In this document: one piece after another, positions 1 through 7,386 of the stretch | How positions within the stretch are numbered: the first letter of the stretch is position 1 | How the letters are laid out: every line of letters starts with the position of its first letter | IMG/VR virus record: IMGVR_UViG_3300017917_003325 | Span: 1-40,375 of that record | From: a virus | Length of the DNA: 40,375 nucleotides | Strand: one strand, 5' to 3' | The notes under the pieces: model-generated | The model's input: the letters and a program-made list of their open reading frames with translations, nothing else | Told to the model about the DNA's origin: nothing | Databases searched by the model: none | Program-made: the position numbers and the translations under genes

Positions 1-1
1 A

Positions 2-352
2 ATTATCAATTCTGGAGAAAGAACATACGCAGATTGGATGCGGAGACAACAGAGTTTGACTTACTTGTTCAAAGAACAATCAACGGAATTGTTCTCAGAG
101 AACGAATTAGAAACTGTGTTCAATTGTTCCAAGGGACATCCTATAGTCCTCAAAAGATTTCTAAGCGGGAAATTATCGCCAGAAACGTTCGTAATTTACG
201 ACAAAATATTTTCAATCGTAAAAGATTTTGACAAGAAACTGTTAGATCCCGTATGGGAAACTGTTAGTTTAAAGATTAAAAAGTATTCTTCGTTTCTAAA
301 TATTGACGTATTCCAGTATAAAAAGATTTTAAGGGAAATCATAGATGGGTAA
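2..352 (+). CDS. 59: Helicase loader gp59, C-terminal part (5' end outside window)
   Basis: The reading frame is open from base 2, so this is the C-terminal ~116 residues of a longer protein (T4 gp59 is 217 residues). In T4, gp59 loads the gp41 replicative helicase onto gp32-coated forked DNA. The visible C-terminus follows the T4 pattern as I recall it: an LSPETFVIYDKIFSIV helix (T4 ISFETFILLDSFLNII), then DPVWET and IKKYSSFLNID (T4 KLKAYRKILNID). An ATG at 38 is internal and is not the start. The stop overlaps gp33 by 8 bases (ATGGGTAA), giving translational coupling, and the order 59-33-32 is that of T4-like phages. The assignment is by motif memory plus synteny. Confidence 0.85.
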   Translation: MINSGERTYADWMRRQQSLTYLFKEQSTELFSENELETVFNCSKGHPIVLKRFLSGKLSPETFVIYDKIFSIVKDFDKKLLDPVWETVSLKIKKYSSFLNIDVFQYKKILREIIDG

Positions 353-677
353 CTTTTTTGACTCTGATATTATTCAAGACGAATTAAAAGAAATCAATAG
401 ATTGCAAGAGGAGATATATGGAAGTATTCTCACTTTTGGTGGAATGTCCCGCGAAACCAAACTGGAACATATTGAAAAACTTGAACTTTTGTTAGAAAAA
501 CAAAGAGTGATGTATACTAGATTATCTCTTTCAAACGATCCAGAAGCGGTTGAAATGAAAGAGAATCTGCGTAAGTCAGTTGCTCTGATGGGATTTCCAC
601 CAGAAACTGATATGAATATATTATTTGGTAGTATGAACAAAACAATCGAATCTCTCAAGCAATATATTGACCGCTGA
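345..677 (+). CDS. 33: Late promoter transcription accessory protein gp33
   Basis: This 110-residue acidic, helical protein lies between gp59 and gp32. T4 gp33 is 112 residues and occupies the same place. In T4, gp33 binds the beta-flap of host RNA polymerase and, with the late sigma factor gp55 and sliding clamp gp45, couples late transcription to replication. The sequence has a long charged helix (EIQRL/KLEHIEKLELLLEKQR-like) and a C-terminal segment MGFPPETDMNILFGSM, the conserved part of cyanophage gp33 as far as I recall. The start at 345 overlaps the gp59 stop. The gp32 promoter overlaps its 3' end (667-695). Function is assigned mainly by synteny and size. Confidence 0.78.
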   Translation: MGNFFDSDIIQDELKEINRLQEEIYGSILTFGGMSRETKLEHIEKLELLLEKQRVMYTRLSLSNDPEAVEMKENLRKSVALMGFPPETDMNILFGSMNKTIESLKQYIDR

Positions 678-695
678 GAGCATTTTTGCTATAAT
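667..695 (+). promoter_or_regulatory. Sigma70-type promoter of gp32
   Basis: TTGACC (667-672), a 17-base spacer and TATAAT (690-695), an almost perfect housekeeping-sigma promoter. The -35 lies in the last codons of gp33. Expected transcription start is near 702, giving a ~37-base leader before the gp32 ATG at 739. This fits early or middle expression by host RNA polymerase. Confidence 0.85.
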
Positions 696-703
696 ATCTA
701 AGT

Positions 704-736
704 AATCCCCCGAATCCAATTAATCCGAGGTAATCC
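704..736 (+). repeat. Four AATCC direct repeats in the gp32 leader
   Basis: AATCC occurs at 704, 713, 722 and 732, spaced 9, 9 and 10 bases. The third and fourth copies flank the ribosome binding site GAGG (727-730) of gp32. T4 gp32 represses its own translation by cooperative binding to a repeated unstructured leader. These repeats are a candidate counterpart, by position only. Confidence 0.6.
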
Positions 737-738
737 AA

Positions 739-1662
739 ATGTCTTTTGCTGATCTTAAGAAGCAATCAAAACTTGGTTCTTTGACTGCCAAACTGGTCAA
801 AGAAGTTGAAAAAATGAATACAAACAGCGGCTCTAGTGATGAGCGTCTGTGGAAACTAGATGTAGATAAAAGCGGTAATGGTTATGCCGTAATCCGTTTC
901 CTTCCTGCTCCAAACGGTGAAGACCTTCCGTTCGTGAAACTCTACAGTCACGCATTCCAAGGTCCTGGTGGTTGGTATATTGAAAACTCTCTGACTACTC
1001 TGGGTCAGAAGGATCCTGTGTCGGAACTGAACTCAGAACTCTGGAATAATGGCACTGATGCTGGTAAAGAAATTGCCCGTAAGCAGAAACGCAAACTGAC
1101 TTATGCCGCAAACATTTATGTTGTGAAAGATCCTGCAAATCCTCAGAACGAAGGTAAAGTCTTTCTGTATAAGTTCGGTAAGAAAATCTTCGATAAACTC
1201 ACCGCTGCCATGCAACCTGAGTTTGAAGATGAAGAAGCGATCGATCCGTTTGACTTCTGGAAAGGTGCAAACTTTAAACTGAAAGCAAAAAACGTTGCTG
1301 GTTATCGTAACTATGATTCTAGCGAGTTTGCTGCACCTTCTGCGCTTCTGGATGATGATGATGCCATGGAAGCAGTTTGGAAAAAACAATATTCACTTGC
1401 CGAACTTATTGCTCCTGACCAGTTTAAGTCATATGATGAACTGAAAAAGCGTCTTGAGTATGTGCTGGGTTCCAAAGGTTCTCGCCGCGTGGATGAAGAA
1501 GTTGCCGAAGAGGAAGAGTATTCTCGCGGTCCTGTGAAAGATCTTGATGAAGATCTTCGCAGCGAACTCAATAATCTCCAACCCACTCGTCGTGCTGCGG
1601 ATTCTGTGGAAGAAGATGAGGACGATGATGCACTTAGTTATTTCGCCCGATTGGCAGAATAA
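739..1662 (+). CDS. 32: Single-stranded DNA binding protein gp32
   Basis: This 307-residue protein matches T4 gp32 (301 residues) in order: a basic N-terminal cooperativity region (FADLKKQSKLGSL), an OB-fold core with GNGYAVIRFLP (about 47-56), GGWYIENS (77-84), YAANIYVVKDPANPQNEGKVF (about 122-142) and FGKKIFDKL, and a strongly acidic C-terminal tail (EEDEDDD) that in T4 binds partners such as gp59. It coats single-stranded DNA in replication, recombination and repair. H71 matches a T4 zinc ligand, but the three T4 cysteine ligands are absent (S84 and the D92-S95 region) and the protein has no cysteine at all. GC content and codon use are higher than in the tail genes. It has its own promoter and a terminator at 1725-1753. 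Confidence 0.97.
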   Translation: MSFADLKKQSKLGSLTAKLVKEVEKMNTNSGSSDERLWKLDVDKSGNGYAVIRFLPAPNGEDLPFVKLYSHAFQGPGGWYIENSLTTLGQKDPVSELNSELWNNGTDAGKEIARKQKRKLTYAANIYVVKDPANPQNEGKVFLYKFGKKIFDKLTAAMQPEFEDEEAIDPFDFWKGANFKLKAKNVAGYRNYDSSEFAAPSALLDDDDAMEAVWKKQYSLAELIAPDQFKSYDELKKRLEYVLGSKGSRRVDEEVAEEEEYSRGPVKDLDEDLRSELNNLQPTRRAADSVEEDEDDDALSYFARLAE

Positions 1663-1668
1663 TAATTT

Positions 1669-2316
1669 TTATGGGTTTGATGATCTGGTATTTTCCGTTT
1701 TAATCAACTTCCCATCAACATATTGCGATGACTTATCATAAGTCATCGCTTTTCTTGTATCATTTACCGCTTGTTGTAGGTATCTTGGTTTAAGGACATA
1801 AATTGTTCTTTTTTTATTGTTTTTGAGAACTTCATATTCATAATTACTAATTCCAACCACCGGATTTAAAGTTGCTAGTGGATTACTAGGATTTGGAATT
1901 GTAAAAGTTGAATCAACAACTTTACCAGCAGGTAGAATCAATCTATTTTTGGAATCTTTGACCTCTATGGTTTCATAATGATGAACATCATTCAAATTAA
2001 TTCCATAGATTGATTCTGAATAATCATAAATATCTTTATCAGATAATGGCCACTGGTCTCTAACTCTAGTAATACCTGCGCTTACGAGAACTACCCAATC
2101 ATATTGGGTGCTTCCATAGAGTTCTTCTGCAACTGTTTCTGGGCGAGCGCCATCTATAATTTGATACTTATCAAAAATTGTAAAAACATTTTGCAAATCA
2201 TCACGAAGTTTTACTCGACGAAATAAATTTTTTACAGTTAAATATTCATCAGACGCTTTGCGATCTGGTAAAAATGATTGATATTCGAGATTTGGTAGTT
2301 CTCTAAAGTATGACAT
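1669..2316 (-). CDS. 53: Baseplate wedge subunit gp53
   Basis: 215 residues (T4 gp53 is 196). In T4, gp53 joins adjacent baseplate wedges around the hub. The N-terminus MSYFRELPNLEYQSF and the LysM-like stretch RPETVAEELYGSTQYDWVVL (about 58-77; T4 has RPEELANAIYGNPQLYWVLL) are the recognisable core. Its ATG overlaps the gp48 stop by one base (TAATG on the minus strand). The stop is only 6 bases from the convergent gp32 stop, and the gp32 terminator lies in its 3' coding part. In T4 gene 53 also neighbours gene 4. Confidence 0.9.
   Translation of the reverse strand: MSYFRELPNLEYQSFLPDRKASDEYLTVKNLFRRVKLRDDLQNVFTIFDKYQIIDGARPETVAEELYGSTQYDWVVLVSAGITRVRDQWPLSDKDIYDYSESIYGINLNDVHHYETIEVKDSKNRLILPAGKVVDSTFTIPNPSNPLATLNPVVGISNYEYEVLKNNKKRTIYVLKPRYLQQAVNDTRKAMTYDKSSQYVDGKLIKTENTRSSNP
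1725..1753 (+). terminator. Rho-independent terminator of gp32, inside gp53
   Basis: A perfect 12-base inverted repeat, GCGATGACTTAT (1725-1736) and ATAAGTCATCGC (1738-1749) around one central base, is followed by TTTT (1750-1753). It ends + strand transcription about 60 bases past the gp32 stop. The DNA also encodes gp53 residues near its C-terminus on the other strand, so one sequence serves both roles. There is no T-run on the minus-strand side, so it should act in one direction only. Confidence 0.8.
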
Positions 2317-3218
2317 TAGTATCCAACTCCTGTTAATCTGAAGTTGCTATTTTCATCAACATAATCTTCATAGTAAATTGGTGTGAGTTCTTGGAAAGTT
2401 AGTCCCATTTGCATATGAACTGGTGTTGCATCAGAATATGTTGCATATGACCCAGAACCTGTATAGTTGACGTTCATGTTTATGAGCGCACAAATTTTAA
2501 ATTTATTTAAAAATGGATGTGGATTTCCTCCACTCATATATTGTATTCTAAAGACTTCTGGAGATTTGAGAAAAAGTCCCTCTGCACCGCCAGTATTTCC
2601 TTTTTTAGCAGCGGAATATACCTTAAAAGTTCGAATTATATTTTTAATCATTTCAGATTCGTCTTTACTTCTAGGAACCATATCAATATTAAATGAAAAT
2701 GGACTCCTTAAATTAACTCCAGTAAATAAAAGTTCCGCGTTTTGATTGAATACAACTCCTTGTGCTCTACTAATGATAGATGATGCATCTTGAGATCCTG
2801 TAATTGCTTTAACTGCTTCTCCTGCAATTGCTGTTTGTACTACTCTTTGACCAACTGCAGTCTGTGATGCATTTAAAACTTTTCCTACAACATTTTGGAT
2901 AGCACTTAATGCACCTTGAGCTCCTCCTGTAATCCCTCCAAGAGCTGTATTGTATAATGCACTTTCTAGGGGATTTAGAGTTCCAACATCCCAACTAGCA
3001 GCATTTGAATCACCAATTTGACCTTGAATTGGTAATATAATAGTTCTTAAAATATCTCTTGTTCCTAAACTGGCATAAGTTTGATCTGCACTATTCAAAG
3101 CAAATGAATTAGCATTTTGAGTGCTCAAACCGGGAGCTTTATATCTAACAACATCTATCTTCAAATAATCATCAGACCTATCAAGTTTTTTTAGTGGATA
3201 TCGTAGTGGCTCAGCCAT
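2316..3218 (-). CDS. 48: Baseplate tail tube cap gp48
   Basis: 300 residues (T4 gp48 is 364). It is expected to cap the hub and nucleate the tail tube together with gp54. The C-terminal half has the beta-rich tube-protein look: LLFTGVNLRSPFSFNIDMVPRS, MIKNIIRTFKV, PEVFRIQYMSGG, then MQMGLTFQELTPIYYEDY near the end, a pattern I associate with cyanophage gp48. The middle (about 95-150) is a small-residue helical stretch rich in Ala, Gly and Gln. It lies downstream of gp4 and gene X and is coupled to gp53. A late-type CTAAATA lies 15 bases before the start. The gp48 label is inferred from pattern and synteny. Confidence 0.75.
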   Translation of the reverse strand: MAEPLRYPLKKLDRSDDYLKIDVVRYKAPGLSTQNANSFALNSADQTYASLGTRDILRTIILPIQGQIGDSNAASWDVGTLNPLESALYNTALGGITGGAQGALSAIQNVVGKVLNASQTAVGQRVVQTAIAGEAVKAITGSQDASSIISRAQGVVFNQNAELLFTGVNLRSPFSFNIDMVPRSKDESEMIKNIIRTFKVYSAAKKGNTGGAEGLFLKSPEVFRIQYMSGGNPHPFLNKFKICALINMNVNYTGSGSYATYSDATPVHMQMGLTFQELTPIYYEDYVDENSNFRLTGVGY

Positions 3219-3231
3219 TTATGTTTTCTAA

Positions 3232-3612
3232 TTATTTAGTTCTAATGTTGCTAAAAGGCAACTTTTTTAAATCTTCAATTTCGGTATCATAAACTTCATA
3301 CATTCCTCCAGCAACTTCATCCCAGGTATATTGACGAACTTCTCCCCAATGGTAATTTAAACCTTTAAATCCCCATTTGAATACTTCAGTCACAGCAACT
3401 AGAGGATTTTGATCATATCTTAAATTTGGTGTTTTTGCATTATAAACAAAGATATAAAACTTTCCAACTTTTGGAGGTTCTTTGGTTTCAGGTAAAATAT
3501 CTATTAATTCGAGCATTAAATCGTCAGAATTTTCTGTTCCAATAAGTTTTTTTACCAAAGGACTGATTCTATTTTTTTCTTCCTTTTGTTGTTTAAGGGT
3601 CTTTCTCGGCAT
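3232..3612 (-). CDS. Unrecognised conserved protein between gp4 and gp48
   Basis: 126 residues. The first ~20 are very basic (MPRKTLKQQKEEKNR), followed by a compact aromatic domain: PPKVGKFYIFVYNAKTPNLR, PLVAVTEVFKWGFKGLNYHW and QYTWDEVAGGMYEVY. I do not recognise a named family; the domain looks like a small beta-rich structural or DNA-binding module. The gene is coupled at both sides of the gp4-gp53 block: its ATG overlaps the gp4 stop (TAATG) and its stop abuts the gp48 promoter. A role in head completion or baseplate assembly is inferred only from these neighbours. T4 gene 2 (DNA end protector) lies near gene 4, but I see no resemblance strong enough to use that name. Confidence 0.8.
   Translation of the reverse strand: MPRKTLKQQKEEKNRISPLVKKLIGTENSDDLMLELIDILPETKEPPKVGKFYIFVYNAKTPNLRYDQNPLVAVTEVFKWGFKGLNYHWGEVRQYTWDEVAGGMYEVYDTEIEDLKKLPFSNIRTK
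3233..3239 (-). promoter_or_regulatory. Late-type promoter element before gp48
   Basis: CTAAATA on the minus strand (3239 down to 3233), followed by AT-rich DNA, 15 bases from the gp48 ATG. It resembles the T4 late TATAAATA element and recurs before other structural genes here. It overlaps the stop of the upstream gene. Confidence 0.5.
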
Positions 3613-4049
3613 TAGTTAATACCTAGTTCGTTTTCTGTAATTACTTTGAATTCGTATCCTCTATCAGCACACCACTCTCTTGCCGCTTCCCATTTTGCCT
3701 GATTTTTAGCATATTCATATGCTTCATAAATGTATCCTTTTGTTTGTCTTTGTGGTTTTGGTGGTGGCATAGTTTGCTTTTTTGGTTTAATTTCAATCAA
3801 ATACTTTTTGGTTCTTCCATTTTCTTCCTGAACCTTAATATAAAAGTCGGGAAAATATCTATGAATCTTACCATCTAATGGCGAACGATATGGAAGAGCC
3901 AATTCTTCGCTACCCCATTCTAAAATCTTTTCATTTGTATCGCAATACACCATAAATCTGCGTTCCCATAATGACCTATAAATGATATTAGTTGGGTCAC
4001 CCTTATATTTTTTAGGAAAGGAGGGTTGGTATTTTCCTTTGTAGGACAT
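3612..4049 (-). CDS. 4: Head completion protein gp4 (gp50)
   Basis: 145 residues (T4 gp4 is 150). It is very close to T4 as I recall it: GKYQPSFPKKYKGDPTNIIYRSLWE (T4 GKFIPKYPNKYSGDPTQIIYRSSWE), ILEWGSEELALPYRSPLDGK, HRYFPDFYIKV and YLIEIKPKKQTMPPPKPQR. The E...PDF...EIK arrangement (E52-E53, D81, E100/K102 region) is that of a PD-(D/E)xK nuclease fold, which this family is thought to have. In T4, gp4 completes packaged heads so tails can attach. It is the first gene of the minus-strand block and is preceded by a late-type element at 4082-4088. Confidence 0.95.
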   Translation of the reverse strand: MSYKGKYQPSFPKKYKGDPTNIIYRSLWERRFMVYCDTNEKILEWGSEELALPYRSPLDGKIHRYFPDFYIKVQEENGRTKKYLIEIKPKKQTMPPPKPQRQTKGYIYEAYEYAKNQAKWEAAREWCADRGYEFKVITENELGIN

Positions 4050-4056
4050 CTAAATA
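4050..4056 (+). promoter_or_regulatory. Late-type promoter element before gp54
   Basis: CTAAATA on the plus strand, 34 bases before the GTG of gp54, in the divergent gap between gp4 and gp54. It pairs with a minus-strand copy at 4082-4088, so each gene has its own element. Confidence 0.5.
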
Positions 4057-4081
4057 ATTATAATATAAGACTCGTATAAGG

Positions 4082-4088
4082 TATTTAG
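4082..4088 (-). promoter_or_regulatory. Late-type promoter element before gp4
   Basis: CTAAATA on the minus strand (4088 to 4082), 33 bases before the gp4 ATG. It is the counterpart of the plus-strand copy at 4050-4056 in the same divergent gap. Confidence 0.5.
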
Positions 4089-4089
4089 A

Positions 4090-4920
4090 GTGGCTGTTAG
4101 ACCTCGCAGAATATCAGATATCAAACCACTATTCACAAATCTAGCACAAACTTCTCATTATGAAGTGAAGTTTGGAACCATGCCACCTGAGTTACAAACT
4201 TATCTTTTAAGAAAGGGAATTAATACAAGGTTTATTGCTGAAGATGCTGGTTTATTATGCTATTCTGCGATTTTACCCACCACAAGTCTTATGACTGCTG
4301 ATATTTCTGGAAACTTTACTGGAATAACAGAACATTTTGCTCATACGAGACAATATGATTCGATTAGTCTTGAGTTTTATGTCGATAGAAATTATCAAAC
4401 TTTGAAATTTTTAGAATGTTGGATGGAGTTTATTGCAAGTGGATCAACAAATCCACAAGGACTTGGTGGGGAAAATGTTCCAATTGGTGTTGGTGGTGAT
4501 AATTACTTCATAAGAATGCAATATCCAGAATATTACAAGGCAAATTCCGTAAAGATAATCAAATTCGATAGGGATTATAGAAAAGAAATTGAATATAACT
4601 TTAGAGGACTTTTTCCATCTGCAATTAGTTCTTTACAAGTTGGTTATACTCAATCTGATACATTAAAAATGTCAGCTACATTTACATATGATCGTTATAT
4701 CGCTGGACGAGCAAATAGTTTAGATATATTCCAAGGTATTGATAATAATAAACAATCTACACAAACTACACAATTGCCGCAACAAATTTCACAGACTCCA
4801 AATCCATTATTAATTCCAAGATCTCCTGGGTCAATACCTTCAAATGGCGTTCAGTCATTTCCTGCTGGGCAAACATTATATGAATCTCTTTATGGAACAG
4901 ACCTACAAAAGTATAGATAA
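4090..4920 (+). CDS. 54: Baseplate tail tube initiator gp54
   Basis: 276 residues (T4 gp54 is 320). The likely start is GTG at 4090, preceded by AAGG at a good distance. The core resembles the tail-tube fold of gp19/gp54: LLCYSAILPTTSLMTADIS, ITEHFAHTRQYDSISLEFYVDRNYQTLKFLECWMEFI, and near the end YNFRGLFPSAISSLQVGYT and LKMSATFTYDRY. T4 gp54 has the same order: extraction of a 'YSVQMPEN' strand, a KFHNAP loop, 'DPLVISFRMD', a helix with W, then 'FGGCIPVAVSSPELSY' and 'FNVTFAYR'. The last ~65 residues are Gln/Pro/Ser-rich and probably disordered. The adjacent gp26 supports a role in baseplate assembly. gp54 versus another tube-like protein is not certain. Confidence 0.75.
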   Translation: MAVRPRRISDIKPLFTNLAQTSHYEVKFGTMPPELQTYLLRKGINTRFIAEDAGLLCYSAILPTTSLMTADISGNFTGITEHFAHTRQYDSISLEFYVDRNYQTLKFLECWMEFIASGSTNPQGLGGENVPIGVGGDNYFIRMQYPEYYKANSVKIIKFDRDYRKEIEYNFRGLFPSAISSLQVGYTQSDTLKMSATFTYDRYIAGRANSLDIFQGIDNNKQSTQTTQLPQQISQTPNPLLIPRSPGSIPSNGVQSFPAGQTLYESLYGTDLQKYR

Positions 4921-4923
4921 ATA
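4917..4923 (+). promoter_or_regulatory. Late-type promoter element before gp26
   Basis: ATAAATA (within GATAAATAA) overlaps the gp54 stop and lies 27 bases before the gp26 ATG. It differs from T4 TATAAATA only in the first base. Confidence 0.55.
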
Positions 4924-4949
4924 ATTTTACTGAAGTTCTATGGGTCATC

Positions 4950-5669
4950 ATGCCTTTACCAAAGATTGCTACACCAACATATGAGTTGGAAATTCCCTCA
5001 TTAAAAAAGACAATTAAGTATCGCCCTTTCCTAGTAAAAGAAGAAAAGGTCTTGATTATTGCTATGGAGAGTGAGGATCCAAAACAAATTACAAATGCGG
5101 TAAAAACTGTAATTACAAATTGTATCCTCACTAAAGGAATTAAAGTCGAACAACTTTCAACTTTTGATATTGAGTATATTTTTCTTAATATTCGTGGAAA
5201 GTCTGTTGGGGAAGAAGTTGATGTTTTAATTACTTGCCCTGATGATGAAACAACTCAAGTTCCTATCAGCATTAATCTTGATGATATTAAAGTTCAAGTA
5301 AGTGAAAATCATAATAGAGATATTAAGTTGGATGATAATCTGACTCTAAGAATGAAGTATCCATCGATGGAAGAGTTCATCAAAAATAATTTTAATGGTG
5401 AAGGACAAATTAGCGTTGATGATACCTTTGATATGATTTGTTCTTGTATCGAACAAATTTATAGTGAAGAAGAATCTTGGGCAGCTTCGGACACTACAAA
5501 AAAAGAACTTATCGAATTCCTTGAAGGTCTGAGCTCAAAACAATTTAAAGATATTGAGAAGTTTTTTGAGACGATGCCAAAACTTTCTCATACTCTTACA
5601 ATTAAAAATCCAAATACTGGAGTGGAAAGTGAAGTGATTCTGGAGGGATTAACATCTTTTTTCGCATAG
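4950..5669 (+). CDS. 26: Baseplate hub assembly protein gp26
   Basis: 239 residues (T4 gp26 is 208). The N-terminus MPLPKIATPTYELEIPSLKK followed by TIKYRPFLVKEEKVLIIAMES is the signature of the T4 gp26-type baseplate family. In T4, gp26 is required to assemble the central hub. A central domain of CPDDE and SINLDDIKV strands and an acidic C-terminal helical part (FIKNNFNG, EQIYSEEES, LSSKQFKDIEKFFETMPKLSH) follow. It is behind a late-type element and overlaps the next gene (gp51) if that gene starts at 5654. Confidence 0.9.
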   Translation: MPLPKIATPTYELEIPSLKKTIKYRPFLVKEEKVLIIAMESEDPKQITNAVKTVITNCILTKGIKVEQLSTFDIEYIFLNIRGKSVGEEVDVLITCPDDETTQVPISINLDDIKVQVSENHNRDIKLDDNLTLRMKYPSMEEFIKNNFNGEGQISVDDTFDMICSCIEQIYSEEESWAASDTTKKELIEFLEGLSSKQFKDIEKFFETMPKLSHTLTIKNPNTGVESEVILEGLTSFFA

Positions 5670-5845
5670 GATTGGCGCATGAAGATCTTGCGTCATACTA
5701 CAAAACTAATTTTGCCCTTATTCAGCATCATAAATATTCATTAACAGAGTTGGAAAATATGATTCCTTGGGAAAGGGAAATTTATATTGGTCTTCTCCAA
5801 CAATATATTGAAGAAGAAAATTTGAAGAACCAATCAAATGGCTGA
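5654..5845 (+). CDS. 51: Baseplate hub assembly catalyst gp51, probable AUC start
   Basis: This is a 63-residue frame missed by ATG-based calls. The visible protein runs FFRIGLAHEDLASYYKTNFA, then HHKYSLTELENMIPWEREI and YIGLLQQYIEEENLKNQ. This LAHEDL...PWEREIY pattern directly after gp26 is what I recall for cyanophage gp51, which in T4 is needed for hub assembly. There is no ATG or GTG upstream in frame before the stop at 5630-5632. GGAGG at 5642-5646 is spaced 7 bases from ATC at 5654, making AUC the best-placed start; TTG at 5672 is the alternative (57 residues). The stop overlaps the next ATG by 8 bases (ATGGCTGA). The gene is confident; its start is not. Confidence 0.75.
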   Translation: MFFRIGLAHEDLASYYKTNFALIQHHKYSLTELENMIPWEREIYIGLLQQYIEEENLKNQSNG

Positions 5846-7385
5846 CCCGATCACCATAGCACAAACTGGTGTTGATCCTACTACTGGGTCTTATTTGTCG
5901 TCGGAAAGAAGAAAAGCAATATTTAGAAGTACCAGAGTATCTGGATTTACTGGTGGGGGCGGAGGAGGAGAAACTGGAAGAGGTGGTGCAATTATTGTAC
6001 GACCTCAAACAAGTTTAGTTGATAAAGCACAAGATTTACAAATACAGACAGCACAGCAATCTGTTGTTGGTCTTCAGGAACAAATACAAAGAGTTCGTGT
6101 AGAAGTTCTTGGCATCAATACTGGATTAATTACGGTTGCTCAACAAATTGCGAATGATAGCGCCCTTGAACAGCAAGAAAAGAAGACAGAAATAGAAAAT
6201 GAAAGAAAATTGAATGAAAGAAAAATTAGAATTGGTAGAGAAAAAGAATTTGAAAATAAAATTGCAAATGCTCTTTTAAGGCCAGTTGTTGCTATTCAAA
6301 AAAAATTAGAACCTCTTTTCAATAGAATTATGAATGCCCTTGGGTTTATGTTCCTTGGGTGGTTGACTAATCAGGGGATTGAAGCATTAAAAGCAAATGC
6401 AGAAGGTAATAAGACTAAACTAGAAGAAATTTTTAGATCAGTTACGAATGGTGTTATTGTTGCTGCTCGTGGGTTTGTTTTTGTTAATCGAGTATTTGGA
6501 TCTATTGTAAAAATAATCTTCAATGTAACAAGAGGAATAGTAAGATTAACTTCAGGATTAATAGGTGGATTATTCAAAGGAATTGCTAATCTTAGTAAAT
6601 TGGTTGCCGGAGGGGTTAAAAGTTTATTTACTGGTGGAAAAGCTGCGGCAGCAACAGCAAAAGTAGGATCTACAGCATCCAAAACTGGAATAAAACTTAC
6701 TGCAGGAAAACTTCCGGGGTTTAGTTTAGCTACTGGAGCCATTTTTGGAACAGGAAGACTGCTCCAGGGTGATACTCCAGGAGCACTTATGGAATATGGT
6801 TCTGGACTAGCAGCTACTATACCCTTTTTTGGAACAGCGGCATCATTAGCTATTGATGCTGCTATTATTGGTAGAGACTTTGGTGCATTTAAAGGAACTC
6901 CATTAGAAAAAAATCAACCAAAAACCCCTGAACCAACCCCATCAAAACCAGGTGCATATCCGGAAACAACTCCTCCGCCACCACCTCCAGCAACCCCACC
7001 AACAAAACCACCGGTTCAACCTGTAACTCCAATGGCACCTGAAAGTCCTACATTTAATTTTAATGTAGATACATCAAATATGATGACTCCTAAATCCTCT
7101 GTACCACAAGCAAATATAACTCAAAATCAAGTAGAGGAAAAGGCAGCACAACCAACTAATGTTGTTCAAGCACAAATTTCCATTCCCCAAATTACTACTC
7201 CAAATGTTGGTGCTCTTATTGAACCAGCACCAAATGTAATTATGGCATCTTCTGGTGAAGTGAGAAATCAACCTCAACCAGCACAACAAGTTGAACCTGC
7301 AGGAGATACGCCATTAATTCAATCGTCAAATCCTGAGAATTTTTATTCATTATATTCTCAACTCAATTATAATGTGGTAATGTAA
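5838..7385 (+). CDS. Tail hub / possible tape-measure protein
   Basis: 515 residues. From the N-terminus: a Gly-rich stretch near 40-50, a coiled-coil-like region rich in Gln, Glu and Lys (about 60-155), a hydrophobic segment LNRIMNALGFMFLGWLTNQG-like (about 160-182), a long amphipathic Gly/Ala/Val-rich helix-forming region (about 205-345) and a Pro-rich linker (about 365-410) with the motif PGAYPET. Size, hydrophobicity and place (after gp26-gp51, before gp27-like and gp5-like genes) fit the role of T4 gp29, the 590-residue hub/tape-measure protein. I see no direct sequence match, so this is inference. It shares layout and the PGAYPET motif with the next gene, suggesting duplication. Confidence 0.75.
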   Translation: MADPITIAQTGVDPTTGSYLSSERRKAIFRSTRVSGFTGGGGGGETGRGGAIIVRPQTSLVDKAQDLQIQTAQQSVVGLQEQIQRVRVEVLGINTGLITVAQQIANDSALEQQEKKTEIENERKLNERKIRIGREKEFENKIANALLRPVVAIQKKLEPLFNRIMNALGFMFLGWLTNQGIEALKANAEGNKTKLEEIFRSVTNGVIVAARGFVFVNRVFGSIVKIIFNVTRGIVRLTSGLIGGLFKGIANLSKLVAGGVKSLFTGGKAAAATAKVGSTASKTGIKLTAGKLPGFSLATGAIFGTGRLLQGDTPGALMEYGSGLAATIPFFGTAASLAIDAAIIGRDFGAFKGTPLEKNQPKTPEPTPSKPGAYPETTPPPPPPATPPTKPPVQPVTPMAPESPTFNFNVDTSNMMTPKSSVPQANITQNQVEEKAAQPTNVVQAQISIPQITTPNVGALIEPAPNVIMASSGEVRNQPQPAQQVEPAGDTPLIQSSNPENFYSLYSQLNYNVVM

Positions 7386-7386
7386 A

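Noticed and set aside
1033-1586. Minus-strand frames opposite gp32
   Set aside because: Low-complexity Ser/Phe readings of a clear gp32 gene.
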